Numbered from the stretch's first letter, positions 14,874-23,109 are shown. The stretch: 64,000 nt of DNA from an uncultured Oscillospiraceae bacterium (GCA_934622035.1 CAKTVG010000016.1:6615-70614); one strand, 5' to 3'. Notes: a model not told the origin generated them from the sequence alone. Program-made: numbers and translations.

Positions 14874-16262
14874 TTAGTCACAGTCTCCAGCGCAATTTAT
14901 GCAGAATCCATTCCCCCCATCATTTTCGATATTAAGTGGCTCACCACATCTTGGACAGTATCCCAGTTCTCCAGGAGGATCAGATCGTTCGGAAGAATAG
15001 GTTTGTTTTAGTTTCCCCCCACTGATAATAGCTGTCTCATAACTATTGTCATCTTCAAAATCATAAAACGCCTCAGCTTCCCGTTCTACTTGAACAACAA
15101 TCTGTCCTTCAAATACATGATCCTTCCCATTGGAGCGAATAATCTCTTTGGTATCATCATCTTTTCCCCAATATTCGTAAGATGTTCCTTCTATGGTTAC
15201 ATTATAAATAAACTCATAGGTAACTGTATTGTCGTTGCGAGCAATTCTTTCCGCTCTAACAAATTCATTATCTGTAATTTCAAATTCATCAATTCCCTCT
15301 GACCCAATATCAGCCGAATCATCATCGATATAGTCAATTGCACTATACATTAATTCTTCTTCAACTGATTCAAAAACACTATCTGCAATTTTTCTGCAGT
15401 AATCACTGTCTGTCATACGAAGAGCAATTTCAACAGCATCGTTCTTTTCTATGCTATAATCTTCAGAAATCTCTGCAAAAAAGTCTTGTGAGGTCATTGG
15501 AATAATCTGCTGACCGGTCTTCACAAATTCCTTAATCAGTTTTGTATGGAAGCGCCTGCAATCATTTATATATTCCCACCAGTCCGCTTTAACATCATCT
15601 GTAACAAACACCAAATTTGTTGATTTGTTTTTTGCGTATCGCAAAGTTTCATTCCAAAGAATTAAATCACTATACTTCCGAACGCCATCCTTATTCTTTG
15701 CATCTTCATATCCCGGAGGAGTCTTAGAATCATATCTTTTTTGGCCATCATCACACCAACGATAAATATCTTCCTGTGATGGCGAAGACATAACTTGCCC
15801 GTTAGAATCTATTTCCGATACAAAATTGCTGAGATAATCAACTCCAGACCACGAGTGCTGAATAAGATCAAGGGCTGCGTGTGCTTCAAAATAATTATCA
15901 AGTACATCTCTAACGGCATCTAATTTTTCTGATAAATTAGCCTTTAAATCATCAATGTCTTGAAATTGAAGCCTTTCAAGTCCATGACATGAAACAAGTA
16001 TTTTTTCTTTAGCTGATGATATTTGGCGTTCCGTTTCTTTGCTGGCTTCTTTTGTGCGCTCTTCCATTTTGGAGAATTCTACACTTTTGTGCTTATCATA
16101 TTCCAATTTTACTGTTGCAGGAAGAACAATATATTCTTTTACGGCGTTTAAACACTCAAGTGCAAACTCAGAGAATTCCGGTGAATATCTGTATATATTT
16201 AAAAGGACATTGGTGTCTAATATCACACGATATCCGTTTTCAATGTGGTTTCTTATATTCAT
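14874..16262 (-). CDS. PIN-like nuclease domain protein with C-terminal zinc ribbon
   Basis: 462 residues from ATG 16262 (AAAGGAAG upstream). The N-terminal ~270 residues are a PIN-like domain of the PIN_8/DUF4935 type: RVILDTNVLLNIY (Asp16), acidic residues in KLEYDKHK, and FVTDDVKADWW, which together would hold the metal ions for RNA cleavage. A long charged helical insert (about residues 55-110) interrupts the fold. The middle is acidic and unassigned. The C terminus is a zinc ribbon, CPRCGEP and CINCAGDC. The gene is AT-rich against its surroundings, has its own strong promoter, and stands beside a conjugative element, so it may be a defence or toxin-type cargo gene; that is inference. 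Confidence 0.75.
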   Translation of the reverse strand: MNIRNHIENGYRVILDTNVLLNIYRYSPEFSEFALECLNAVKEYIVLPATVKLEYDKHKSVEFSKMEERTKEASKETERQISSAKEKILVSCHGLERLQFQDIDDLKANLSEKLDAVRDVLDNYFEAHAALDLIQHSWSGVDYLSNFVSEIDSNGQVMSSPSQEDIYRWCDDGQKRYDSKTPPGYEDAKNKDGVRKYSDLILWNETLRYAKNKSTNLVFVTDDVKADWWEYINDCRRFHTKLIKEFVKTGQQIIPMTSQDFFAEISEDYSIEKNDAVEIALRMTDSDYCRKIADSVFESVEEELMYSAIDYIDDDSADIGSEGIDEFEITDNEFVRAERIARNDNTVTYEFIYNVTIEGTSYEYWGKDDDTKEIIRSNGKDHVFEGQIVVQVEREAEAFYDFEDDNSYETAIISGGKLKQTYSSERSDPPGELGYCPRCGEPLNIENDGGNGFCINCAGDCD

Positions 16263-16304
16263 TTTCAACTTCCTTTGCTCAATATCATGCTTTGTAGTTC
16301 CTAT

Positions 16305-16333
16305 ATTATAGCATATTTGAGGCTGTTTTTCAA
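16305..16333 (-). promoter_or_regulatory. Sigma-A type promoter of the PIN-protein gene
   Basis: On the minus strand TTGAAA (16328-16333), a 17-base spacer and TATAAT (16305-16310). It lies about 40 bases upstream of the start codon at 16262. Confidence 0.8.
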
Positions 16334-16421
16334 ATAACTTGCATATAAACAAAAACGCTGATTGTAGAACTATAATACATCTTGGACAAAGGGGAAAAAG
16401 GGTATGCGGAATAGGGCCTCA

Positions 16422-17414
16422 TGTGTTAAAGTTGAGTTACCACACAACAACTTGACAAAAGGAGACCATATTCCTCATGAATCAGAGTATAACACAAGAC
16501 ATGAAGTATCGTCAATCCCTAATGAAGTACGCAGAAAAATATGGCGTCGCGCGCGCCAGCCGGAAGTACAACAAAAGCCGGTCGTACATCTACTTCTGGA
16601 AACAGCGTTGGGATGGAAGTGTGGCGTCCCTTGCCTGTCAATCCAGACGCCCGCACAGCCATCCAAACCAGCACACGGAGGCCGAGCTGAAGCTCATCCG
16701 TGACATGCGCCGCCGGAATCCGACGCTTGGTATGATCGAGCTCTGGCACCGTCTGCGGCAGCGCGGCTATACCCGCTGTCCGGAAAGTCTGTTCCGCGTG
16801 ATGCGCAAAATAGGGCTGTTTCCCGCCGAAAAGTCGAAAAAAACATACAAACCAAAGCCTTATGAGCAAATGTCCCATCCGGGGGAACGCGTTCAGGTGG
16901 ACGTGAAGGTCGTACCTCGTAAATGTATTACAGACCCGGAGCTTCGCCTGTTCCAATACACCGCAATCGACGAGTTCACGCGTCTGCGCTTTCTTGCCGC
17001 CTATCCGGAGCAGTCCACCTATTCCTCTGCCGATTTCCTGCGGAAGCTGCGGGCGTGGTACGCCCGCAGAGGCATACAAGTGGAATGTGTCCAGACGGAC
17101 AACGGCTTTGAGTTTACCAACCGTTTTTCCAACAGCAAGCGCGACCTGCCGACGCTGTTTGAACGGACTGCCGCCGAGCTTGGCATCCGGCACAAGCTGA
17201 TCCGCCCCTATACCCCGCGGCACAACGGCAAGGTCGAGCGCAGCCACCGCGAGGATCAGAAGCGTTTTTATTCCTGCCATGCGTTTTACTCTCTGGATGA
17301 CTTCGCAAAGCAACTCGCCGTCCACAATCGCCGTTCCAACAAACTTACCCATGAGGCCCCTCCGCTGGCGCTCTCCTTCAGAGTTTGCTGTCCAATATGT
17401 TTGACAAACCTACA
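16422..17414 (+). mobile_element. Probable IS481-family insertion sequence (ends approximate)
   Basis: The transposase gene is flanked by candidate TGT...ACA ends (TGTGTTAAAG at 16422, ...CCTACA ending at 17414), but the inverted repeats are weak and no target duplication could be confirmed. The copy lies between the PIN-protein gene and the tRNA region. Confidence 0.4.
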
Positions 17415-17439
17415 TATGCGTAATTATATCATTACCTGA
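16477..17439 (+). CDS. IS481-like DDE transposase with frameshifted C terminus
   Basis: 320 residues as read. The N terminus holds helix-turn-helix helices (KYRQSLMKYAEKYGVARASR), followed by an rve integrase core with the three acidic residues in VQVDVKVVP, VQTDNGFEF and GKVERSHRE. Near 17351 one extra base changes the frame: read in the next frame the end would be PMRPLRWRSPSEFAVQYV and stop at about 17403, which is the usual tail of this group. As it stands the last ~30 residues are foreign, so activity is doubtful. Ribosome site AAAGGAGA is at 16457-16464. The ends of the element could not be fixed with confidence. Confidence 0.8.
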   Translation: MNQSITQDMKYRQSLMKYAEKYGVARASRKYNKSRSYIYFWKQRWDGSVASLACQSRRPHSHPNQHTEAELKLIRDMRRRNPTLGMIELWHRLRQRGYTRCPESLFRVMRKIGLFPAEKSKKTYKPKPYEQMSHPGERVQVDVKVVPRKCITDPELRLFQYTAIDEFTRLRFLAAYPEQSTYSSADFLRKLRAWYARRGIQVECVQTDNGFEFTNRFSNSKRDLPTLFERTAAELGIRHKLIRPYTPRHNGKVERSHREDQKRFYSCHAFYSLDDFAKQLAVHNRRSNKLTHEAPPLALSFRVCCPICLTNLHMRNYIIT

Positions 17440-17646
17440 ACTGGATTTTTCGCAAATATCCGGTTCGAGTCCCATCTTCTAAACACATTTAGTAGTTGCT
17501 TACAGAGCAAAGAAATTCTATTCGTACAACATCAATTTCGGTATTCTTTTGCTACTGAACGCAAAAAACAGGCTTCAAAGTAGCCAATCGACCGCTCCAA
17601 AGCCCGATTTTCTATGATTTGCTCCGTATTTTGCCCTGAAAGCAAG

Positions 17647-17686
17647 AACAAACCTCTCTTGCCTTGGTAGACAAAAGAGGTTTGTT
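17647..17686 (-). terminator. Terminator-like hairpin downstream of tRNA-Ala
   Basis: AACAAACCTCT (17647-17657) pairs perfectly with AGAGGTTTGTT (17676-17686). It begins four bases after the encoded CCA end of the tRNA on the minus strand. From 17440 to 17646 I see no gene. Confidence 0.65.
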
Positions 17687-17689
17687 TTA

Positions 17690-17765
17690 TGGTGGACCTG
17701 AAGAGACTCGAACTCTCGACCTCTCGGATGCGAACCGAACGCTCTCCCAACTGAGCTACAGGCCC
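17690..17765 (-). tRNA. tRNA-Ala, anticodon CGC
   Basis: Minus strand folds as a full cloverleaf: acceptor GGGCCTG with CAGGTCC, including the G3-U70 pair that defines alanine identity; D arm GCTC-AGTTGGGA-GAGC; anticodon stem TTCGG/CCGAG with loop TTCGCAT (anticodon CGC, reads GCG); T arm GAGAG-TTCGAGT-CTCTT. The discriminator is A and CCA is encoded. It follows three tandem repeats that contain copies of its 5' half. Confidence 0.92.
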
Positions 17766-18225
17766 GAATGCGCTATTTAACGAAACTTTTGATACTTTAC
17801 ACGTTTTAACAAGGGAAGCAGTGAAGAATGCGGCAAAACACAGCGGGAAATGGGGGGGGATGCGCTCAAAAAGGGCCCGCTTTAAGGACCATTTGCTCTC
17901 CCAGCTGAGCTACAGGCCCAAATGTGCTATTTAATAAAACTTTTGATGCTTTACACGTTTTAACAAGGGAAGCAGTGAAGAATGCAGCAAAACAAAGCGG
18001 GAAATGGGGGGGGATGCGCTCAAAAAGGGGCCGCTTTAAGAACCATTTGCTCTCCCAGCTGAGCTACAGGCCCGAATACGCTATTTAACAAAATTTTTGA
18101 TACTTTACACGCTTTAACAGAGGAAGCAGCGAAGATTGCGATGAAACAAAGCGGAAAATGGGGGGATGCGCTCAAAAAGGGCCCGCTTTAAGAACCATTT
18201 GCTCTCCCAGCTGAGCTACAGGCCC
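17766..18225 (-). repeat. Three tandem ~154-bp repeats, each with a tRNA-Ala 5' half
   Basis: Units at about 17766-17919, 17920-18073 and 18074-18225 (154, 154 and 152 bp). Each begins on the minus strand with GGGCCTGTAGCTCAGCTGGG and the rest of the D arm. The tRNA then breaks off; AAATGG..CTTAAAGC and GGGCCC follow, then TTTTTGAGCGC, a run of C, and a conserved AT-rich stretch (GTGTAAAGTATCAAAAG) leading into the next unit. The 5' GGGCC can pair with the later GGCCC (GGGGCC on the plus strand in the middle unit), so each unit resembles a short tRNA-like terminator. No anticodon arm or T arm is present, so these are not functional tRNAs. Confidence 0.85.
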
Positions 18226-18376
18226 AAATAAATATCGTCCTTCACAGACTGGAATATATTATAGCACACGTGCGGCGAAAAAGCAATCCTTTTTTTCAAA
18301 AAGTCCGCAAATTCAGGGGAGAATTGCTGCAGAAAAGGATTTCCCGCCGGGAGCAGTCCTCCCGGCGGGGGAAAAG

Positions 18377-19645
18377 TCAATGATCCATTGCAGCGGTGCG
18401 GATATCGCCCACCATGTAGAGGCTGCCGAAGGCGACGACGGCATCGCTTTCGCCGGAGGCGAGACGGATGGCGGCTGCTACGCCCTCCTTTACGCTGGCG
18501 CAGGCGGTCACGGGCTTGCCAAAGTGCGCGAGCATCTCGGCCAGCTTTTCTGCGGGCAGTGCGCGGGGATTTTCCGGCGTGACGGTGACGAAGGCGGAAA
18601 AATACGGAGCCATCGTCTCATACATATCAGAGTAATCCTTGTCGGCCATAACGCCGGTCAGGGCGATCAGGCGGCGGCCGGAAAGGTACTGCTCCAGATT
18701 CTTCGCCAGTGCGGCCATGCACTGCGGGTTGTGCCCGCCGTCAACGAAGAAGACGGGATCCTTGCGCAGCAGCTCAAAGCGGCCGGGCCAGGAGACGGTT
18801 TTCAGTCCCTTGCGAAGCTGCTCCTCGGAGACGTGCCAGCCCTTTGCTGTCAGTGCATCTACTGTTGCGACAACGACGGCGGCATTTTTGAGCTGGTGCT
18901 CGCCCAGCAGGGGAATTTCCAGATTCTTCCGTTCGCCCAGATCAAAAACCTGACCGGTGAAGTCGGCATGCTTGAGGCGGATGCCGTCGAAATCGGCTTT
19001 GTGCAGGAGTGCACCGGTTCTGGCGCAGGCGTCCTCGAAGACCTGCTCGACGCTTTCCTTGCCGCGATAGATGACGGCGTTGCCGCCCTTGATGATACCG
19101 GCCTTGGTGGCAGCGATTTTTTCCAGCGTGTCGCCCAGAATTTCCGTGTGGTCGAGGCCGATGTTGCAGATAACGGAGGCTTCCGGCGTGGCGATGACGT
19201 TGGTGGAATCCAGCTCGCCGCCCAGACCGACCTCCAGCGACACGATCTCGCACTTGTGGCGCATGAAATATTCCATTGCGATGGCCGTGACCAGCTCGAA
19301 CTCCGTCGGATGGTCCTGCATCGCCTCGGCGTGCGGCCGGACAAATTCGGTAATCTCGGCCAGCTCCTCGTCGGAGATCATCTCACCGTTGACCTGCATA
19401 CGCTCGTTGAAGCAGAGAATGAAGGGCGAGGTGTAAAGGCCGGTGCAATAGCCCGCGGCGCGGAAGATGGAGGCCAGCATGGCTGCCGTGGAGCCCTTGC
19501 CGTTGGTGCCGGCGATGTGGATGAATTTCAGCTTGTTCTGCGGGTTGCCGATGCGGTCGAGCAGCTCGCTCGTGCGGGAAAGTCCCGGAACGGAGCCCTT
19601 CCAGCTGATGGAATGGATGTAGGAAAGCGCTTCCTGGTAGGTCAT
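18377..19645 (-). CDS. folC: Bifunctional folylpolyglutamate synthase / dihydrofolate synthase
   Basis: 422 residues, normal for FolC. It adds glutamate to dihydropteroate and to folates, trapping them in the cell. Visible motifs: P-loop HIAGTNGKGSTAAM (residues 43-56), the Mur-ligase-type ATP/Mg segment SLEVGLGGELDSTN, NIGLDHTEILG, and C-terminal PGRFELL and DGGHNP. The start overlaps the stop of the folate transporter gene as ATGA, so folate uptake and retention are made together under the upstream riboswitch. The 150 bases after the gene hold nothing I can name. Confidence 0.95.
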   Translation of the reverse strand: MTYQEALSYIHSISWKGSVPGLSRTSELLDRIGNPQNKLKFIHIAGTNGKGSTAAMLASIFRAAGYCTGLYTSPFILCFNERMQVNGEMISDEELAEITEFVRPHAEAMQDHPTEFELVTAIAMEYFMRHKCEIVSLEVGLGGELDSTNVIATPEASVICNIGLDHTEILGDTLEKIAATKAGIIKGGNAVIYRGKESVEQVFEDACARTGALLHKADFDGIRLKHADFTGQVFDLGERKNLEIPLLGEHQLKNAAVVVATVDALTAKGWHVSEEQLRKGLKTVSWPGRFELLRKDPVFFVDGGHNPQCMAALAKNLEQYLSGRRLIALTGVMADKDYSDMYETMAPYFSAFVTVTPENPRALPAEKLAEMLAHFGKPVTACASVKEGVAAAIRLASGESDAVVAFGSLYMVGDIRTAAMDH

Positions 19646-20220
19646 GATCTTACCTTCTTTGGAACAAGAATTGTGTGCTGCACCCCCGCGAGCACCGGCA
19701 GCGTGACGAGCGCCATCAGCAGAGAGCTTGCGGCGCCCAGCAGGATGCGCAGCCAGAACACGCCGAAGATCAGCTCATAGGTGTAATAGTGGAACATTTT
19801 TGCGTCCACGTAGTATGCCAGCGTGTTGAGCGTGGAAACCAGCAGACCTGCGAAGATGCTGACGGCGAAGAACACATACGGACGGTGATTCTTCAGCAGA
19901 TTTTCCGTGGCCATGGACTTCTTGAAGATCAGCTTGGCGCAGCCGACGACCAGACCGCGCATGGCCGGTCCCAGCAGCCACAGAAGCGTGGTCGCGGTGA
20001 AGCCATACTTGAGCATCTGCTCGCAGAAGGCGCCGAAGAAGCCGACGAGGAAGCCGTCGACCGGGCCGTAGACCATGGCGGCGATGATGGACGCCAGACC
20101 CACGAAGGTCAGCTTGATGCCGGCGACCTCAACGGAAGCCCAGGACAGGCCAAAGTAGAGTGCAATGAGGACGGCATCGATTGCGATGCGTGCGACGGGG
20201 AAACGGGTGCTTTTGGACAT
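19642..20220 (-). CDS. folT: ECF transporter S component for folate (FolT)
   Basis: 192 residues with about six membrane helices. S components bind a vitamin and dock on a shared ECF ATPase module. The family start (RIAIDAVLIALYFGLSWASVEV) and FVGLASIIAAMVYGPVDGFLVG are visible. Folate specificity is supported by the tetrahydrofolate riboswitch upstream and by folC overlapping downstream. The ribosome site AGGAGGA is itself held in a hairpin (20229-20251). Confidence 0.93.
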   Translation of the reverse strand: MSKSTRFPVARIAIDAVLIALYFGLSWASVEVAGIKLTFVGLASIIAAMVYGPVDGFLVGFFGAFCEQMLKYGFTATTLLWLLGPAMRGLVVGCAKLIFKKSMATENLLKNHRPYVFFAVSIFAGLLVSTLNTLAYYVDAKMFHYYTYELIFGVFWLRILLGAASSLLMALVTLPVLAGVQHTILVPKKVRS

Positions 20221-20251
20221 AAAAAAATCCTCCTAAAAGAAATGGAGGAGG
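20221..20251 (-). promoter_or_regulatory. Expression platform of the THF riboswitch: hairpin over the folT ribosome site
   Basis: On the minus strand CCTCCT (20246-20251) pairs with AGGAGG (20229-20234), the Shine-Dalgarno of folT, and is followed by ATTTTTTT and the ATG. It can hide the ribosome site and also resembles an intrinsic terminator, so control could be at either level. Confidence 0.7.
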
Positions 20252-20299
20252 TTGAAAATATGCACGATGCTATGCCCCGAATGACAGGGACATCTTGCT

Positions 20300-20398
20300 C
20301 AGGCGGTTGCGGTAACAGTATCGCGGAGACGCAAATCTCCTTCGCCCGGCGGCAACCTCCCATCCGACCGGTACTTAACGCACTGTTCCTACTCCCTG
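20300..20398 (-). promoter_or_regulatory. Tetrahydrofolate (THF) riboswitch
   Basis: The minus strand carries the conserved THF-I segments in order: GGGAGTAG, GCGTTAAGTACCGG, GGATGGGAGGTTGCC, then GCCGGGCGAAGG and a distal helix. It precedes folT-folC, the expected gene set. High folate should repress the transporter. Confidence 0.85.
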
Positions 20399-20410
20399 CA
20401 GCATCGTAGT

Positions 20411-20797
20411 GTCGATATTATTGTAGCGATTTTTTTCCAAAATGCAAGAGTTTTTTAAAAAAATTTGTGCGGCAGGGGAGAAGGCAACGCGGGAGGATTG
20501 TCGCGCCGCCCATACGCGGTAATTTGATGGCGCGCTGAAATTTTGGCAGGTTCCTGCGCCGGGCGCGGCAGAGCATGCATGCGCATAATTCCGCGTTTTA
20601 TTGCATTTGCTCACAAATCGAGTATTTCCTATTTAGATAGCGCAAAAGAATCTGTAATTGATGTAAATTCAGGAATATTTACGGAGAATTGTTTGGATTT
20701 TCTGTATTATGAGGGCAGGAGACGGTTGGCGGATTATCATATTGAATAAAAGTATTAGAAATCAATGGATTCATTTGTAAATTATATCGATAAACGA
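20411..20797. other. Intergenic region without a supported gene
   Basis: AT-rich and about 390 bases long. A 68-codon frame at 20543-20749 has no ribosome site and no protein-like pattern, so I do not call it. The region holds no clear hairpin or repeat. Confidence 0.4.
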
Positions 20798-20826
20798 TTG
20801 ACAAACGAATGAAATCATGCTATCCT
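20798..20826 (+). promoter_or_regulatory. Sigma-A promoter of the small exported protein operon
   Basis: TTGACA (20798-20803), 17-base spacer, TATCCT (20821-20826). A leader of about 140 bases follows before the first start codon. Confidence 0.75.
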
Positions 20827-20971
20827 GAGAGTGTAAATAATACAAAGAAGGTGACAGTGCAAAATAACACGTTTTCCCCCGGCAATTGATATAGATGACC
20901 CTGGCAATGTTCGTTCACCACCAACGTCCCCGATCTGTAGAAAATTGTAAAAAAGAAATGGAGGAAAAATT

Positions 20972-21355
20972 ATGAAATTCAAACGCATCCTGTCCGCCCT
21001 GCTCACCCTCACCCTGCTCCTGTCATGCATCTGCATTTTCGCTTCTGCGGAAAGCGAAAGCTATGAAGGACTGTACAATGGCTACAGATACCGTTGCTAC
21101 GGTCAAGTAACCAAAAGCAAATGCTATGTAGAGATGGAATACAAAAATTCAACTCCGACAATTATGATGAGTGGCACTTTTGGCTATACGAAAACAGACA
21201 ACAAGTCTTATTCTGACACTTATTTTATTCGAGGAAAGTCGAATACCTTTGTATCCAATATGCCGACGACGGGATTTAAGGCTTTTACGTACTTAAATGC
21301 AGAGTATTATATTGGAACGGCAAAGGTAGTTACTATTCCTTTGACTGCAACTTGA
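20972..21355 (+). CDS. Small secreted protein of unknown function
   Basis: 127 residues behind GGAGGAAAAATT. A clear signal peptide (KRILSALLTLTLLLSCICIF, cleavage after ASA near residue 26) is followed by a ~100-residue domain rich in Tyr, Ser and Thr (GYRYRCYGQVTKSKCYVEME) that looks like a single beta sandwich with one Cys pair. No family recognised. It is followed by a hairpin and then by a lipoprotein gene, so the two are probably co-transcribed and act at the cell surface. Confidence 0.75.
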   Translation: MKFKRILSALLTLTLLLSCICIFASAESESYEGLYNGYRYRCYGQVTKSKCYVEMEYKNSTPTIMMSGTFGYTKTDNKSYSDTYFIRGKSNTFVSNMPTTGFKAFTYLNAEYYIGTAKVVTIPLTAT

Positions 21356-21366
21356 TCCTTTCCTGA

Positions 21367-21391
21367 CCCCATTTGCCTTAAGCAAATGGGG
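21367..21391 (+). terminator. Hairpin between the exported protein and the lipoprotein genes
   Basis: CCCCATTTGC-CTTAA-GCAAATGGGG, perfect 10-bp stem, without a T run. It may be an mRNA-processing or attenuation element, allowing more of the first protein than of the second. Confidence 0.5.
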
Positions 21392-21419
21392 CCATCATAC
21401 TATAGGTGAAAACAACAAT

Positions 21420-22535
21420 ATGAAAAAGTTTTTGACAATCCTTCTTAGTATTCTAACACTGTTGGCAGCATCTTCATGCACCACGCCGTCTACTTCCAGA
21501 GAAAACAACAATTCTAACCTGCCCGACCCGGCCTCATTCCGCCAACAAGACCGGTATGAATTTTTCATTGAAACGGCAGATTGCTATTACTATCTTTATG
21601 ACAAAATGATCTATGTTTCCGTAAAGGATCATCCCGCGTTTTACTTTTTGTGCAGCAAGCCAGACTGCCCGCATGGTGGGAGGGACTGCAACGCCTACGG
21701 CGGCTGCGCCATCGGCTACTGGAACGGGCACCTTTACAGCGCGGTACTCGAAGCAGACATGCAATCGTTTGTCCAGATGGATTTGGACGGCAGCAACCAC
21801 AAAGAAGTTACAGAAATCGTTTTGCCTCTGGACGCGAACGGCAGCGAGGGCGGCTCGTATCGGTTCAATTTTCACAATGGCTACATATTTTATCAGGTGA
21901 AGAATACCTCAGATTTCTATTTCGGCCTATCTCTGGAAACTGGAAAGACCGAACGCTTATTCGAGTCGCTTTCGGGCAAAGACAGGATAGATTTCAGCAG
22001 ATTTACAGCGCAAAATGAAAATGTTTATTTTTTGGCAATCGACGAAAATGCGTCGAAGGAACAAATTTTGCAAAGCTATGACACAAAAGCGAATACAATG
22101 CGCAAATTTATGGATTGGTCGGAAGACAATTTCGGCCTGAGAATCGACGGGAACACGGTTTACTACTTCGACAGCCGCGCAAAGGAATTCTGCGAACATG
22201 ACTGTTCCACCGGCACAATGCAGCAACGCTTGCATTTTGACTGTTATGGTGGTGTTCCATATTATGGGGAGGACTATATTTATTTTGTCACATGGGACAA
22301 TGACGCTGACGAGACAGGAATCGCAGAGAACCGTTTTACGATTCTTTCGCGAGATTATCAACTATGTACAAAGGTTTCCCTGCCGCCAAACGGCGACTTT
22401 TTATACGCCGCAGAGGACGTTCTGTTTTTCAGCAATCTTCCAAGTCGGAAAATCACGCACTACCTCCCCAAATCGGCCATCGGCACGGGCGAGGCCGAGC
22501 TTCTGCCCATCGAGGATCCGTATTCCTACCGATAA
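21420..22535 (+). CDS. Lipoprotein with KPDCPH motif, predicted beta-propeller
   Basis: 371 residues. Type II signal peptide with lipobox LLAASSC (Cys20). The mature part contains YFLCSKPDCPHGGRDCNA, a cysteine motif common in clostridial surface lipoproteins, followed by repeated short units of the type YWNGHLY, FHNGYIFYQ, ENVYFLAI, GNTVYYFD and GEDYIYFV, each a likely blade strand of a DUF5050-like propeller. The ligand is unknown. It ends before a strong bidirectional terminator. Confidence 0.75.
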   Translation: MKKFLTILLSILTLLAASSCTTPSTSRENNNSNLPDPASFRQQDRYEFFIETADCYYYLYDKMIYVSVKDHPAFYFLCSKPDCPHGGRDCNAYGGCAIGYWNGHLYSAVLEADMQSFVQMDLDGSNHKEVTEIVLPLDANGSEGGSYRFNFHNGYIFYQVKNTSDFYFGLSLETGKTERLFESLSGKDRIDFSRFTAQNENVYFLAIDENASKEQILQSYDTKANTMRKFMDWSEDNFGLRIDGNTVYYFDSRAKEFCEHDCSTGTMQQRLHFDCYGGVPYYGEDYIYFVTWDNDADETGIAENRFTILSRDYQLCTKVSLPPNGDFLYAAEDVLFFSNLPSRKITHYLPKSAIGTGEAELLPIEDPYSYR

Positions 22536-22562
22536 TTCGATCTTGAAGCCGCGTGACAACAA

Positions 22563-22594
22563 AACGTCCCCGCAGGATTCCCTGCGGGGACGTT
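22563..22594. terminator. Bidirectional terminator
   Basis: AACGTCCCCGCAGG-ATTC-CCTGCGGGGACGTT, a 14-bp perfect stem with T-rich sequence on both sides. It serves the converging lipoprotein and GtrA genes. Confidence 0.85.
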
Positions 22595-22617
22595 GGTTTT
22601 CTGTGTTATTTGGTGCA

Positions 22618-23109
22618 TTATTGCTTCTGTGTGTGCTCTTTATGCTTCTTCCGGTGATATTCCATGCGGTTGGAGAAGACGTAATAGCGCTGGCCGAAGT
22701 AATTCAGCAGCGCATAGGCAATGGCGCCGATGGACATCTCACAGTTGCCCTCGATGTTTTCCACGCCGCCGAAGGAGAACAGCTGCGTCATGCGTTTCGA
22801 CTTCAGCACCAGGTGCCCGCAAAGCGGTGCGACGACGTAGTAAGACAGCAGGTAGCACACGACGATGTCGATCAAAAAGCGCAGCAGCTGCCGCGGCGTG
22901 GTCTTGCTGCCGGGGAAGAGAATGAAGCGGCAGGCGAGATACCAGATCAGACTGCCAAGACCGTAGTTGACAATGGGCGCGGTGTGCTCGCTGAAGCCGG
23001 CGACGTTGTAGAGCAGGAACATCAGGCCGGTGCAGATGATAAAATTGGAAACACCGATGATCAGATAGAGAATCAGTGTGCGGTCAAACATTTTTCTGAT
23101 TTTTTTCAC
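22618..23109 (-). CDS. GtrA family membrane protein
   Basis: 163 residues with four membrane helices and the family pattern (YLIIGVSNFIICTGLMFLLY, VNYGLGSLIWYLACRFILF). GtrA proteins help flip lipid-linked sugars for cell-wall or envelope decoration. The C-terminal tail is basic (MEYHRKKHKEHTQKQ). No glycosyltransferase partner lies beside it, so the substrate cannot be inferred. Confidence 0.85.
   Translation of the reverse strand: MKKIRKMFDRTLILYLIIGVSNFIICTGLMFLLYNVAGFSEHTAPIVNYGLGSLIWYLACRFILFPGSKTTPRQLLRFLIDIVVCYLLSYYVVAPLCGHLVLKSKRMTQLFSFGGVENIEGNCEMSIGAIAYALLNYFGQRYYVFSNRMEYHRKKHKEHTQKQ

Noticed and set aside
17458..17482. CCGGTTCGAGTCCCATCTTCT looked like the 3' part of a second tRNA or an attachment site.
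   Set aside because: The bases on either side of the loop do not pair as a T stem and no acceptor or anticodon part can be found upstream.
17532..17750. A 72-codon minus-strand frame.
   Set aside because: It runs through the tRNA-Ala gene and its terminator.
17766..18225. Possible CRISPR array.
   Set aside because: The spaced units are ~154 bp and nearly identical along their whole length, with no short repeats and unique spacers; they are tRNA-derived tandem repeats.
18380..19780. A 466-codon plus-strand frame.
   Set aside because: Antisense to folC, whose motifs are complete; no start signal.
20543..20749. A 68-codon frame in the AT-rich gap after folT.
   Set aside because: No ribosome site, no promoter close by, no protein-like pattern.
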